From assembly GCA_020718315.1 (NCBI GenBank), contig DYSK01000003.1, forward strand, positions 1-37,736: a DNA stretch of 37,736 nt. Reading direction: 5' to 3'. Under the pieces are notes generated by a model. That model searched no databases and was not told the origin of the DNA. It was given only the letters and a program-made list of their open reading frames with translations. Below are positions 16,590 to 25,697 of the stretch, in pieces (position 1 is the first letter of the stretch; each line of letters starts with the position of its first letter). This DNA is from Draconibacterium orientale (GTDB lineage Bacteria; Bacteroidota; Bacteroidia; Bacteroidales; UBA12170). Made by a program: the position numbers and the translations under genes.

Positions 16590-19412
16590 ATGATTAAGGT
16601 TTTAAATTTCAAGTTATTTCGAATTCTGCTGTTGTTTTTACCTGTAATAAATCCGGTAAGCATTCAGGCTCAATACTATGCAGGTGGGCAAAGTCCCGGC
16701 AGCCTGAAATGGGATCAGATAAACAGTGCATATTTTCAAATTATTTTTCCGAAAGGCTACGAAAATCAAGCCAATTATTTGGCCAATATTTTGGAATATG
16801 CGCGTGTTTTAGATGGGAAGACGCTTCAGAATTTTCCAAGAAAAATATCGGTTCTGCTGCACAACCGATCCGTAAACAGCAATGCCGAGGTTGGTTGGGC
16901 TCCTCGACGAATCGAATTTTTTACACAATCGCCACAAGACAGCTATGCCCAAGAGTGGTTGCAGCAATTGGCTTTGCACGAATACCGTCATGTTGTTCAA
17001 TTAGACAAAATGAATCAGGGAATAACAAAACTTTTGTATGTTCTATTTGGCCAGCAAATCACAGCCGGAGTATATGGCTTGTTTGTTCCATGGTGGTTTA
17101 TTGAAGGAGATGCGGTTGTAACAGAAACAGCGTTGAGTCGTTCGGGAAGAGGTCGCCAGCCTTTATTTGAAATGGAATTGCGTGCTCAGCTTTTACAAAA
17201 AGGAGCTTTTTCTTACGATAAAGCGGCACATGGATCTTATAGAGATTTCACTACTTCTCATTATCATTTGGGCTATTATTTGGTTGGGTATGGAAGAGCA
17301 AAATACGGTTCCGAATTGTGGGGTAAGGCTTTGGACAATGTGGCGAAATATCCATTTACTATCACTCCGTTTTCAAATAGCCTCAAAAAACAAACAGGCT
17401 TAAACAAAGCGAATTTTTATAGGTCTTCTTTGGCAGATTTAGATTCCATTTGGAAAGAGGTAGACGGAAAATTGGAAAGGACAGCTTTTCAGGATTTAAC
17501 AAAAAGCCAATCATTTGTCGACTATCAAAATCCTATCGCTGTTTCCAAAGAGCAAATCATCGCTTTTAAAGACGATTATCAATCGGTAAGCGAATTGGTT
17601 TTATTGGATTCGCTCGGAAAAGAGCAGCAAGTTAGCTTCTTGGCTTTGCATTTCAAAGAAACACTTTCGTCAAAAAACGGAGTCGTTTGTTGGGCGGAAT
17701 ATGATTTTGACCCTCGATGGGCTTACCAAAGTTTCACAAAAATTGTCACATATTCTTTAAAATCGAAAGAAAAGATTATTTTCTCCGAACAGAAAAGGTA
17801 TTTTTCTCCCGCTTTAAACAGCGATGCCAGCAAAGTTGTTGCCGCGGAGTCGTCGGTAAACGACGAACATAGCTTGGCCATTATCGAGTTGTTGGGCGGA
17901 CTGAAAGAGAAAGAGTTTAAAACCCTTTCGAACGATTTTTTTAGTTATCCGAATTGGTCGGCGAACGACACAAAATTGGTGGCAGTTTGTTTAAATGATC
18001 AAGGGAAAAGCCTTGTCCAATTTGATATAGCATCGGGCAGATATTCCTATTTATTGCCTTTCAGCGCAGTCGATATCAGCAAACCAATTTATTGGCGAGA
18101 CTATATTTTGTATCAAGCCGCCTACACCGGAATAAGCAATATTTTCGCATTGCGCTTGAGCGACCGACAAATTTATCAAATCACGACTTCGGCATTTGGC
18201 GCCCATTCGCCACAAATCTGGAACAATCAGCTATTGTATTCGGAATATACCGCAAATGGAAATCAGATAGCGCTTTCCGGAATAGACTCAATGGATTGGA
18301 AACCGATGTTGGAAGCGGAAAATAGCAATTTTCCATTGGCGGAAATTCTTCAAAAACAAGAAGACACATTGCTGTTAAACAGCGCCATTCCTCAAAAGAA
18401 ATACGAAATAAAAAAGTATAGCAAAATAAGTCATCTCATCAATCCACACAGTTGGGGGCCATTTAGTTTTTCGATGGACACCTACGGTTTTAAGCCGGGC
18501 GCAACAATGAGTTCGCAAAACAAGCTTTCTACCCTTATCATGAGCTTGGGATACGAATATGATTTAAATTTTCAAGAAGGAACAACTTTTGCCGAGATCG
18601 CTTATCTGGGCTGGTATCCAGCGATTGATGCGCGAGTAGATTATGGATACCGCCAACGAATAGCTCACGATGCGCGTGCAGATAGCAATTTCATTTTGAG
18701 TTATAATGAAACCAATTTAAGAACAGCTGTATATGTGCCCTTGTTTTTTAGTTCAGGAACATGGTCGCAGCGAATTCAACCGAGATTGGAATATTCTTAC
18801 AAGCAATTGGATGTTATGAATGTGGGGGTGGAATTGAAGAAAAGCAATTATCAGATTTTGAGCTATTCGATACAATGTTCAAATTTTCAAAAGTCGGCCA
18901 AACAGGCGCTTTTCCCTAAATGGGGACAGCAGATCAATTTCATTTATCTTCAAAGCCCGTTTGATGAGAGTGGAAGTTTGTTTGCTTTCAATTCGGCGTT
19001 TTATTTTCCTGGGTTCGCAAAACACCACGGTCTTCGTGTTTATGTTGCTTATCAAAACCGAATTGGAGATGCCGATTTTTATGCCAATCAGATTGTGTTT
19101 TCGAGAGGATATATTGGACTGAGTTTTGAAGAGCCAATCAGTTATAAAATGGATTATAAATTGCCTTTGGCTTATCCCGATTTTAACATTGGAAGTTTAC
19201 TTTACCTAAAACGAATCAGTTTGGCTTTATATTATGATGAAACCTTCGAAAGAAAAACCGCCGGGACAAGCTATCGCTCTGTGGGCAATGATTTGCTTTT
19301 TGAAGTGCATTTTCTGCGCTCGTTTATTCCATTTGAACTGGGTTTGCGAAGCATTTATTTGCTCGAAAACAAATCGCCCTATTTTGGTTTCTTGGGAACG
19401 ATAAAGATTTAG
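16590..19412 (+). CDS. Predicted gluzincin-type metallopeptidase with propeller and outer-membrane barrel
   Basis: A 940-residue secreted protein with three parts. After a signal peptide (to about residue 28), residues 40-200 hold LHEYRH, an HExxH zinc site (His130, Glu131, His134), and 38 residues later a WWFIEGD motif whose Glu172 fits the third ligand. This layout resembles peptidase-MA-like enzymes. Residues about 310-600 look like a TolB/WD40-type beta-propeller (repeats with SPALNSDASKV, YPNWSANDTKL, SPQIWNNQLLYS). Residues about 640-940 are strand-rich with many aromatic residues and resemble a beta-barrel of the outer membrane, ending in FLGTIKI. It may be a surface- or periplasm-facing protease anchored by its own barrel. 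The name and activity are inference; I know of similar uncharacterised PD40-domain proteins but no studied member. Confidence 0.75.
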   Translation: MIKVLNFKLFRILLLFLPVINPVSIQAQYYAGGQSPGSLKWDQINSAYFQIIFPKGYENQANYLANILEYARVLDGKTLQNFPRKISVLLHNRSVNSNAEVGWAPRRIEFFTQSPQDSYAQEWLQQLALHEYRHVVQLDKMNQGITKLLYVLFGQQITAGVYGLFVPWWFIEGDAVVTETALSRSGRGRQPLFEMELRAQLLQKGAFSYDKAAHGSYRDFTTSHYHLGYYLVGYGRAKYGSELWGKALDNVAKYPFTITPFSNSLKKQTGLNKANFYRSSLADLDSIWKEVDGKLERTAFQDLTKSQSFVDYQNPIAVSKEQIIAFKDDYQSVSELVLLDSLGKEQQVSFLALHFKETLSSKNGVVCWAEYDFDPRWAYQSFTKIVTYSLKSKEKIIFSEQKRYFSPALNSDASKVVAAESSVNDEHSLAIIELLGGLKEKEFKTLSNDFFSYPNWSANDTKLVAVCLNDQGKSLVQFDIASGRYSYLLPFSAVDISKPIYWRDYILYQAAYTGISNIFALRLSDRQIYQITTSAFGAHSPQIWNNQLLYSEYTANGNQIALSGIDSMDWKPMLEAENSNFPLAEILQKQEDTLLLNSAIPQKKYEIKKYSKISHLINPHSWGPFSFSMDTYGFKPGATMSSQNKLSTLIMSLGYEYDLNFQEGTTFAEIAYLGWYPAIDARVDYGYRQRIAHDARADSNFILSYNETNLRTAVYVPLFFSSGTWSQRIQPRLEYSYKQLDVMNVGVELKKSNYQILSYSIQCSNFQKSAKQALFPKWGQQINFIYLQSPFDESGSLFAFNSAFYFPGFAKHHGLRVYVAYQNRIGDADFYANQIVFSRGYIGLSFEEPISYKMDYKLPLAYPDFNIGSLLYLKRISLALYYDETFERKTAGTSYRSVGNDLLFEVHFLRSFIPFELGLRSIYLLENKSPYFGFLGTIKI

Positions 19413-19852
19413 TCGTAGATATACAACACATTCCCGTCGTAGGAAGTGTGGTACTGTTTTAAACGGTATGTTGATGGGCCGCTCACATTGCTTCCGTCCA
19501 GAATCAAATAAATGGATCCACAGCAAGAATCGGAAATGGTAAGCCTGCTTTCGTCCACCATCAAACGCGGACATTGTGTTCCTTCGCAACAATCGTAAGG
19601 ATCGTGTGGGCAAGTCCGTTCAAAAGCTACAAAATCGGTATCACTGATTCGATACACTATGATTCCACGACTTGGATAGTTGGCGGTAAGATATACGAAT
19701 CCACCTCCAGAATTTAAATCAATAAACTGTGCCGAATTGGGATAAATTTGAATATTTACTTCCACATGCGGCAAAGGCGAATAGGCGTCCTTTTCGCAGG
19801 CGACCAGAAAAACAATCAGCAGAAAAATACTCAGGCCGGATTTGATTCGCAT
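19409..19852 (-). CDS. Degenerate Rieske-like lipoprotein
   Basis: A 147-residue lipoprotein. The signal ends in FLVAC, with Cys19 as lipid site. The rest follows the order of a Rieske [2Fe-2S] domain: FVAFERTCPHDPYDCC carries the first box (Cys81-Pro-His83), and SDSCCGSIYLILDGS matches the second box by its GS and the following strand, and GPSTYRLKQY fits the typical end. In a true Rieske site the second box is CxxH before GS; here it is Asp108-Ser-Cys-Cys111, so one Cys and one His ligand are replaced. Extra Cys at 88, 89, 94 and 110 may form disulfides or another site. It is probably a membrane-anchored periplasmic protein. The frame extends to 19978, but the ATG at 19852 starts the lipoprotein signal. 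Its stop overlaps the convergent metallopeptidase gene. Confidence 0.75.
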   Translation of the reverse strand: MRIKSGLSIFLLIVFLVACEKDAYSPLPHVEVNIQIYPNSAQFIDLNSGGGFVYLTANYPSRGIIVYRISDTDFVAFERTCPHDPYDCCEGTQCPRLMVDESRLTISDSCCGSIYLILDGSNVSGPSTYRLKQYHTSYDGNVLYIYD

Positions 19853-19948
19853 TTTAATTTCGTATCTGACAAAAGAACGAAAAAATGTGCTGAAAATTTT
19901 AGATTCAAAAAGAAAATCAAATGGAAACAATAAAGTTTTAACGAATAG

Positions 19949-19979
19949 CAAAAATAGTGTCAAATAGAAAAATATCAAA
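19949..19979 (-). promoter_or_regulatory. Predicted promoter of the Rieske-like lipoprotein gene
   Basis: Minus-strand TTTG (19979-19976) and TATTTTTG (19956-19949), spacer 19, fit the Bacteroidetes consensus exactly. It gives a leader of about 90 nt. Its -33 element lies 3 bp from that of the opposite promoter. Confidence 0.65.
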
Positions 19980-19982
19980 TAG

Positions 19983-20014
19983 TTGGGTTTTCGAATGTAT
20001 TTTTATTAACTTTG
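19983..20014 (+). promoter_or_regulatory. Predicted promoter of the caspase/PP2C pair
   Basis: TTG at 19983-19985 and TAACTTTG at 20007-20014 (spacer 21) fit the consensus. Transcription should start near 20021, before both candidate start codons of the caspase gene. Confidence 0.65.
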
Positions 20015-20062
20015 TGGGTTAAATAACATAAAATGGAATATTATCCCCTAAAAATAAAAGCC

Positions 20063-22483
20063 ATGAAGTCAAAAATCGTTTTAATTCTGATCAGCCTTTT
20101 TATCGCAGTATTCTCAATTCAGGCGCAGGAGAATGCAAAAGATAGTTTTAAAGAAGGCTCCAAAAATTTTAAAAAAGGGTTGTTTGCTCCTGCTATTGAA
20201 GGCTTTACCAAGGCTATTCAATTAGACCCCAATTATACCGAAGCCTATTTTTATCGTGCGCAAGCATACGGCAAAACAAATGAACCGGCCAAAGCCGTTG
20301 AAGACTATGATGTTGTAAATAAATTGGACAAAGCCAATATCCAAGCTTGGTTGTCGAACGGAAATATTTGTTATGATTTGAAAAATTATGGCAAGGCGGC
20401 CGAGAAATATGCTCAATACCTTGCCGTTGAGAAAAAAGACCTACCCATTCTTTCCAAACAAATCAATGCGCTCTACGAAATAAAAGAATGGCAAAAAGCC
20501 TTGCAATATGCGAAGCTTTCGTTAGGTGTGAAAGAAAATGTTGAAACTTACTACATCATCGGAGATTTAGAATTTATTCTGAAAAATTTCACCGCAGCCG
20601 AAGCGTCTTTCCGCTCAGTTCTTGCCGAAACCCCAAATCATCTCAACGGAAGAGTTTATTTAGCAAAAACGCTTTACGCGCAAGGAAGATATGATGACGC
20701 AATCAAAGAAGCAAATACAGTAATGGCAAGCGTTAAAGACGAAAAACGAGCTTTTTTAACACGCGTATATGCTTATCACAAAAAGCAGGATTACCCTCAA
20801 GCAATAAACGATCTTTCCAAAGTTATTCTCATTTATAAAGACGATGCGGATATTTTGGATTTGATTAATTTTAGAGGCGATTTATATTTAGAATTTAGTC
20901 AGCACATGAATGCAATTGCCGACTATTCAATGGCTCTAAGCAAGGATCCTGAAAATATTTATGCTTTGTTTATGCGTGCCAAATCCTACGATCAAATTAC
21001 TCGAAAAGACGTGGCTATTTTGGATTTTTCAAAAATTATTGCTTTGGCAAATGTAAAAACCGTAGATGCCGAATGTTTGAATTACTCCAAGTCTCGTTTG
21101 TTTGAACTAAAAAGAGAAAGCAATAAACCGGTGATTTCGTTGAAGAACGAAAATTTTTCGAACGACGAAATTCGCGTTACTTTTAATCAGAAAGAAGCCG
21201 AGCTCAAAATCCTTGTCAAAGAAGAAAGCAATGTAGAGGACATTTCTATTCAAGGCGGAGCCATCGTTGATCAGTACACAGCAGATGGAAAATACATAGT
21301 GCCATTTAACAATAAGGGCGATTACGAATATGTTGCAAAACTTGATTTAGTGAATCGCAACGAATTCAGTATTACAGCAGAAGACGCCTATGGCAACGTA
21401 AGTACTGTAAATTACAAAATCGTTCGCGTTGAGAATGATGCTCCAAAAATTGCATTTATGATTCCGTTTACAGATGAAAACCATCAGGTATTTTTGGAAA
21501 ACGATGCTCCGGTAGTTTATTTTGAAGGAAATGTGAGCGATGAAAGCTTAATTAAATCTATCACATTCAATGGAGCCATTATCCCTTTCAATAAAAACGA
21601 TAAAAACCCACGATTTACAACCAACATCGATTTAAAAGATCAGTCAAAAGTTACCGTGGAGGTTACGGATATTTATGATAATAAAATGACTCGCGAGTTT
21701 TATTTGAATCGCGAAAGTTCTTTGTTGGCAAACAACAATCCAATGGGAAAAACCTGGGTTGTATTTATCGAAAACTCCGACTACGAATCTTTTGCTTCGC
21801 TTGACGGCCCGGTTAAAGATACACGTTTGATGAAATCGGCCCTTTCCAATTATCAAGTACACAATATCATTCACAAGCAAAATATGACAAAAGCCCAAAT
21901 GGATAAATTTTTTTCCATCGAATTGCGCGATTTAGTGAAGCGTAATCGGGTCAATTCGTTGGTTATTTGGTATTCGGGGCATGGCAAATTTTTAAATGAT
22001 GTTGGGTATTGGATTCCCGTTGACGCAGATCGTAACGATGAGTTCAGCTTTTTCAATATCAACAACTTAAAAGCAAGCATGCAGGTGTATGCAAACGATA
22101 TTACCCACACCTTGGTAATAACCGACGCTTGTGAATCGGGGCCTTCGTTCTATCAAGCGATGCGTGCTGATGCCGAAATAAGAAGATGCGCAGATGAGAG
22201 CGCAACAAAATTCAAATCGTCGCAGGTATTTTCCTCTGCCGGTTATGAGTTAGCCTCCGACAATTCGCAGTTTACCAAAACTTTTGCCAATACACTTATC
22301 AACGATTCGGAGCAATGCGTTCCAATTGAAGCCATTGTTTTGAAGGTAACTGACGCCGTGGTAAACGAAAAACAGCAAAAACCTCAATTTGGAAAAATTG
22401 CCGGATTTGCTGATGAAAATGGAACGTTTTTCTTCATTAAAAAACAAGCGGGAATAACACCATCATCTCCGATTACTAATTAA
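20063..22483 (+). CDS. Secreted TPR, Ig-like and caspase-domain protein
   Basis: An 806-residue protein exported by a signal peptide (MKSKIVLILISLFIAVFSIQA). Residues about 25-345 are TPR repeats (for example GLFAPAIEGFTKAIQLDPNYTEAYFYRAQAY). Residues about 355-570 look like two Ig-like strand-rich domains. Residues about 580-800 form a clan CD (C14-like) peptidase: His640 in YSGHGKF and Cys690 in TDACESG are the catalytic dyad, with a GKTWVVFIEN opening strand. It is therefore likely an active periplasmic or secreted cysteine protease; preference for basic residues, as in metacaspases, is possible but not readable. Another ATG at 20033 would add ten residues, but 20063 gives the normal signal peptide. 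The next gene starts 25 nt downstream, so the two are co-transcribed. No type IX secretion tail is visible. Confidence 0.88.
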   Translation: MKSKIVLILISLFIAVFSIQAQENAKDSFKEGSKNFKKGLFAPAIEGFTKAIQLDPNYTEAYFYRAQAYGKTNEPAKAVEDYDVVNKLDKANIQAWLSNGNICYDLKNYGKAAEKYAQYLAVEKKDLPILSKQINALYEIKEWQKALQYAKLSLGVKENVETYYIIGDLEFILKNFTAAEASFRSVLAETPNHLNGRVYLAKTLYAQGRYDDAIKEANTVMASVKDEKRAFLTRVYAYHKKQDYPQAINDLSKVILIYKDDADILDLINFRGDLYLEFSQHMNAIADYSMALSKDPENIYALFMRAKSYDQITRKDVAILDFSKIIALANVKTVDAECLNYSKSRLFELKRESNKPVISLKNENFSNDEIRVTFNQKEAELKILVKEESNVEDISIQGGAIVDQYTADGKYIVPFNNKGDYEYVAKLDLVNRNEFSITAEDAYGNVSTVNYKIVRVENDAPKIAFMIPFTDENHQVFLENDAPVVYFEGNVSDESLIKSITFNGAIIPFNKNDKNPRFTTNIDLKDQSKVTVEVTDIYDNKMTREFYLNRESSLLANNNPMGKTWVVFIENSDYESFASLDGPVKDTRLMKSALSNYQVHNIIHKQNMTKAQMDKFFSIELRDLVKRNRVNSLVIWYSGHGKFLNDVGYWIPVDADRNDEFSFFNINNLKASMQVYANDITHTLVITDACESGPSFYQAMRADAEIRRCADESATKFKSSQVFSSAGYELASDNSQFTKTFANTLINDSEQCVPIEAIVLKVTDAVVNEKQQKPQFGKIAGFADENGTFFFIKKQAGITPSSPITN

Positions 22484-22508
22484 GGTATAAAAAAATAAAA
22501 CGATTAAA

Positions 22509-25500
22509 ATGGACAATCATTTTAGAAATCGGCTTTGGAGTTATCTGAAGCCGATTTTTTTAGCTGTAGTTATACTGCCGTTAAATCTTTTTGCTCAAAC
22601 CTATTATTTCGAAAATTATAGTGTTCAACAAGGACTTCCCAATTCAAAAGTTTATAGTGTTTTACAAGATAACGAAGGCTATATTTGGATTGCATCACCG
22701 AGCGGTTTGAGTAAGTTCGATGGCTCAAATTTTACTTCTGTAGGAGAAGAATTCCATATTCCCGAAGCAAACGTAAGAGCCCTATTTCTCGACTCAAAGA
22801 AAAATCTTTGGGTAGGCTATGACAACGGAAATGTTTACGTAAAAAGCGAAGGGGTTTTTTATGAAATCCTGAACGACTCCATTAACCCGAAAGGCTCAAT
22901 CACTGATTTTAGTGAAGCTACAAAAGGAACAGTGATTGTTACAACTGTTGGAGCCGGTGCTTTCTTTATTCACAATGCCCTCAGTAAAGAACAGGAAATA
23001 GAACTCTTTACAGGAAAGGAAGGTCTTAGTGATGAGATATATAAAACCATTTGTCTGAAAAATGGAGATGTTTTTTTTGCTACAAATGTCGATTTAAAAT
23101 ACCTCCCTGTCGATAGCACGCGTTTCAAGTATTTTAGACCAAAAAATTTCCCGACATTCTTTTTATCTACTTCTGTTTTACAAGATAAAGATGGCAATTT
23201 ATGGATTGGAAAACACAATGGAGGATTGTATAAGTATAATTTTGAAAAAGACGAATTTATTTTTTTCGATCAAAGAGATGGTTTAGCGGAAAATTTTGTT
23301 AGCTCTCTTTTTCAGGATTCCAAAGGCAATATCTGGGTGGGAACTTGGGGTGGTGGAATTAGCGTTTTAGACGGAAAAAAAATTATACACAGCTACAATC
23401 TTTCGAACGGTCTACAAGGAATGAATATCCAGAAAATCACCGAGGACGCCGAAGGAAACATTTTGATTGCCACCCAAGAAAATGGGTTTAGTATTTTTAA
23501 AGGTGCCCAATTTCTCGCATTTACTGAGGAAAACGGATTGCCAAACAACCAAATTTGGGCCATCGAAAAAGGCGATGACAATACAGTTTGGCTGGGCACA
23601 AATCTAGGATTGGCATTGGTAGAGATCAAAGACAATAGAACTTTCGAGGTTTTAAAAATTTACAATCAAACCAATAGCGAACTCATCGAAGATAAAATCC
23701 GAAATCTAAGAAGAGATGCTGCCGGAAATTTGTGGGTTGGAACGGCCACTTCGGGTATTCAAAAGTTTGATATAAAGCGTAAAGTGTTTATTTACGATCC
23801 GTTTTTAAATTCAAATTTACCGCGCCAAGCATTGCTTTTGGGTGGGCTCGAAATAGACTCAAAAAACAATTTATACATAGCCACCGTCGATGGATTAATC
23901 AATCACGAAATCAGTAACGGAAAAACCTATCGATTGTCGCAAACCCATAACCTAGGAGGAAATGATATTTCTGCTCTATTTCTCGATTCAAAAGAAAAAC
24001 TTTGGGTTGGTCTTCGCGGACGCGGTGTGTCTTTTATCGAAAACAACACGATTGGATATTATGGAAAAACGAATGGTATAACCCCCGTTTGTTTTGGCCA
24101 ATCGCCAAACGGCGAAATCTGGGTAGGAAGTTACAATGGAGTATATAGGTTTGAAAACGACTCCCTTATAAAAATGTTAGATAAAAGTAGCGGCTTGCTT
24201 TCTGATTATGTTACGCTTTTGCGTTTTGATCATAGCGGCAACCTATATATTGGGAGCAGCAACGGACTGAATAAATACAATTTGGAAACAAAATTAATCA
24301 CCCATTACACCGATAAACTTGGGTTTACAGGGATAGAAACCAAGACAAACGCAGTGCTTGAACTGCCAAATCAACAAGTGTTGTTTGGGGCTACAGATGG
24401 TCTTATGATTTTTAATGAAAACGAAAGTGGAAATTACAATAAAGAGCCTTTTATTCATATTACTAACCTTAAGGTAAACTTAAAGGATTACCCGATGGTT
24501 CAAAACGAATCGTTTTCTTACGATCGGAATTCGTTTCTTTTTAATTTTCATGGCATTTCTTTAAGCAACGAAAGTGCAGTAGAATATCAAGTGATGTTGG
24601 AAGGTTTGGACGAAGATTGGCGCCCGGTTACAAAACAAGAAAATATTTCGTTTTCAAATTTGTCTTTTGGAAGATATACCTTTAAAGTTCGGGCTAAAAA
24701 CAACAATCATGTCTGGAATAAAGAACCAGCTACCTATACTTTTCGAGTTCGCCCTCCATTTTGGATGACTTGGTGGTTTATCGCTTCCGTTACAATCATT
24801 ATAGTGGTTTCTACTATCAGCTTTGTTCGATACCGTATTTATAAGCTGCAGAAAGAAAAAGAAATTCTCGAAAACAAAGTAACCGAACGGACAATTGAAA
24901 TTTCGCAAAAAAACGAATTGTTGGCCGAAAAGAACAAGCACATTACGGACAGTATAAACTATGCAAAAAGAATTCAACACGCAACCATGCGACCTGAAGA
25001 AGATTTGTACAAAATCTATCCGAATTGTTTTATTTTATATTTACCAAAAGACATTGTGAGCGGAGATTTTTATTGGTATTCGCAAAAAGGGAAACATTTG
25101 ATAATTGCCGCCGCCGATTGTACCGGTCATGGTGTTCCTGGCGCTTTTATGAGTATGCTTGGCATTGCGTTTCTAAATGAGATAACAGGAAGAATGAATA
25201 AATATTCTGCCGGAACAATTTTGGAACGTTTGCGCGAAAATGTGATTAAATCCTTGCATCAATCCGACGAAGGGGAATCTCAAAAAGACGGAATGGACAT
25301 TGCCCTGATGGTTTTGGATACAGAAACCAATATTATTCAATTTGCCGGAGCCTACAATCCGCTCTATATTCTTCGAAACAATGATTTGATAGAGGAAAAA
25401 GGCGATCGAATGCCAATTGGTATCCATGCTCGCGATGAAGAAACTTTTACAAATCATGAAATTCAATTAGAAAAAGGCGATGAACTTTTTGTTTTTACTG

Positions 25501-25697
25501 ATGGATATGCCGATCAGTTTGGCGGTCCAAATGGAAAAAAATTGAATTACAAAAAGTTCAGATCAATATTGCAAGAAAGTTGCAGCATCGAAAATACCAG
25601 TGATAAGCGAGAGTTTCTTCACGCCGCTTTCAGAGAATGGCGTTCTGATTATGAGCAACTAGACGACGTTTTGGTGATAGGTGTATCTATCAAATAA
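22509..25697 (+). CDS. Propeller-sensor PP2C/SpoIIE serine phosphatase
   Basis: A 1062-residue one-piece transmembrane sensor. A signal/anchor segment is followed by about ten two-component-regulator propeller repeats (residues about 35-640; repeated IWIAS, LWVGT, LWIGK motifs), then a Y_Y_Y domain (about 690-748), a membrane helix (about 751-775) and a coiled coil (about 780-825). The cytoplasmic end (about 845-1062) is a SpoIIE/PP2C phosphatase with its metal-binding aspartates: SGDFYWY, AAADCTGHGVPGAF, VFTDGYADQFGG and DDVLVIG. Such phosphatases usually remove phosphate from Ser/Thr of anti-sigma-antagonist or similar proteins. Unlike hybrid two-component sensors, no kinase, receiver or DNA-binding domain is present. 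It follows the caspase gene by 25 nt, and its 3' end overlaps hutH by 8 nt. Its ligand and target are unknown. Confidence 0.92.
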   Translation: MDNHFRNRLWSYLKPIFLAVVILPLNLFAQTYYFENYSVQQGLPNSKVYSVLQDNEGYIWIASPSGLSKFDGSNFTSVGEEFHIPEANVRALFLDSKKNLWVGYDNGNVYVKSEGVFYEILNDSINPKGSITDFSEATKGTVIVTTVGAGAFFIHNALSKEQEIELFTGKEGLSDEIYKTICLKNGDVFFATNVDLKYLPVDSTRFKYFRPKNFPTFFLSTSVLQDKDGNLWIGKHNGGLYKYNFEKDEFIFFDQRDGLAENFVSSLFQDSKGNIWVGTWGGGISVLDGKKIIHSYNLSNGLQGMNIQKITEDAEGNILIATQENGFSIFKGAQFLAFTEENGLPNNQIWAIEKGDDNTVWLGTNLGLALVEIKDNRTFEVLKIYNQTNSELIEDKIRNLRRDAAGNLWVGTATSGIQKFDIKRKVFIYDPFLNSNLPRQALLLGGLEIDSKNNLYIATVDGLINHEISNGKTYRLSQTHNLGGNDISALFLDSKEKLWVGLRGRGVSFIENNTIGYYGKTNGITPVCFGQSPNGEIWVGSYNGVYRFENDSLIKMLDKSSGLLSDYVTLLRFDHSGNLYIGSSNGLNKYNLETKLITHYTDKLGFTGIETKTNAVLELPNQQVLFGATDGLMIFNENESGNYNKEPFIHITNLKVNLKDYPMVQNESFSYDRNSFLFNFHGISLSNESAVEYQVMLEGLDEDWRPVTKQENISFSNLSFGRYTFKVRAKNNNHVWNKEPATYTFRVRPPFWMTWWFIASVTIIIVVSTISFVRYRIYKLQKEKEILENKVTERTIEISQKNELLAEKNKHITDSINYAKRIQHATMRPEEDLYKIYPNCFILYLPKDIVSGDFYWYSQKGKHLIIAAADCTGHGVPGAFMSMLGIAFLNEITGRMNKYSAGTILERLRENVIKSLHQSDEGESQKDGMDIALMVLDTETNIIQFAGAYNPLYILRNNDLIEEKGDRMPIGIHARDEETFTNHEIQLEKGDELFVFTDGYADQFGGPNGKKLNYKKFRSILQESCSIENTSDKREFLHAAFREWRSDYEQLDDVLVIGVSIK

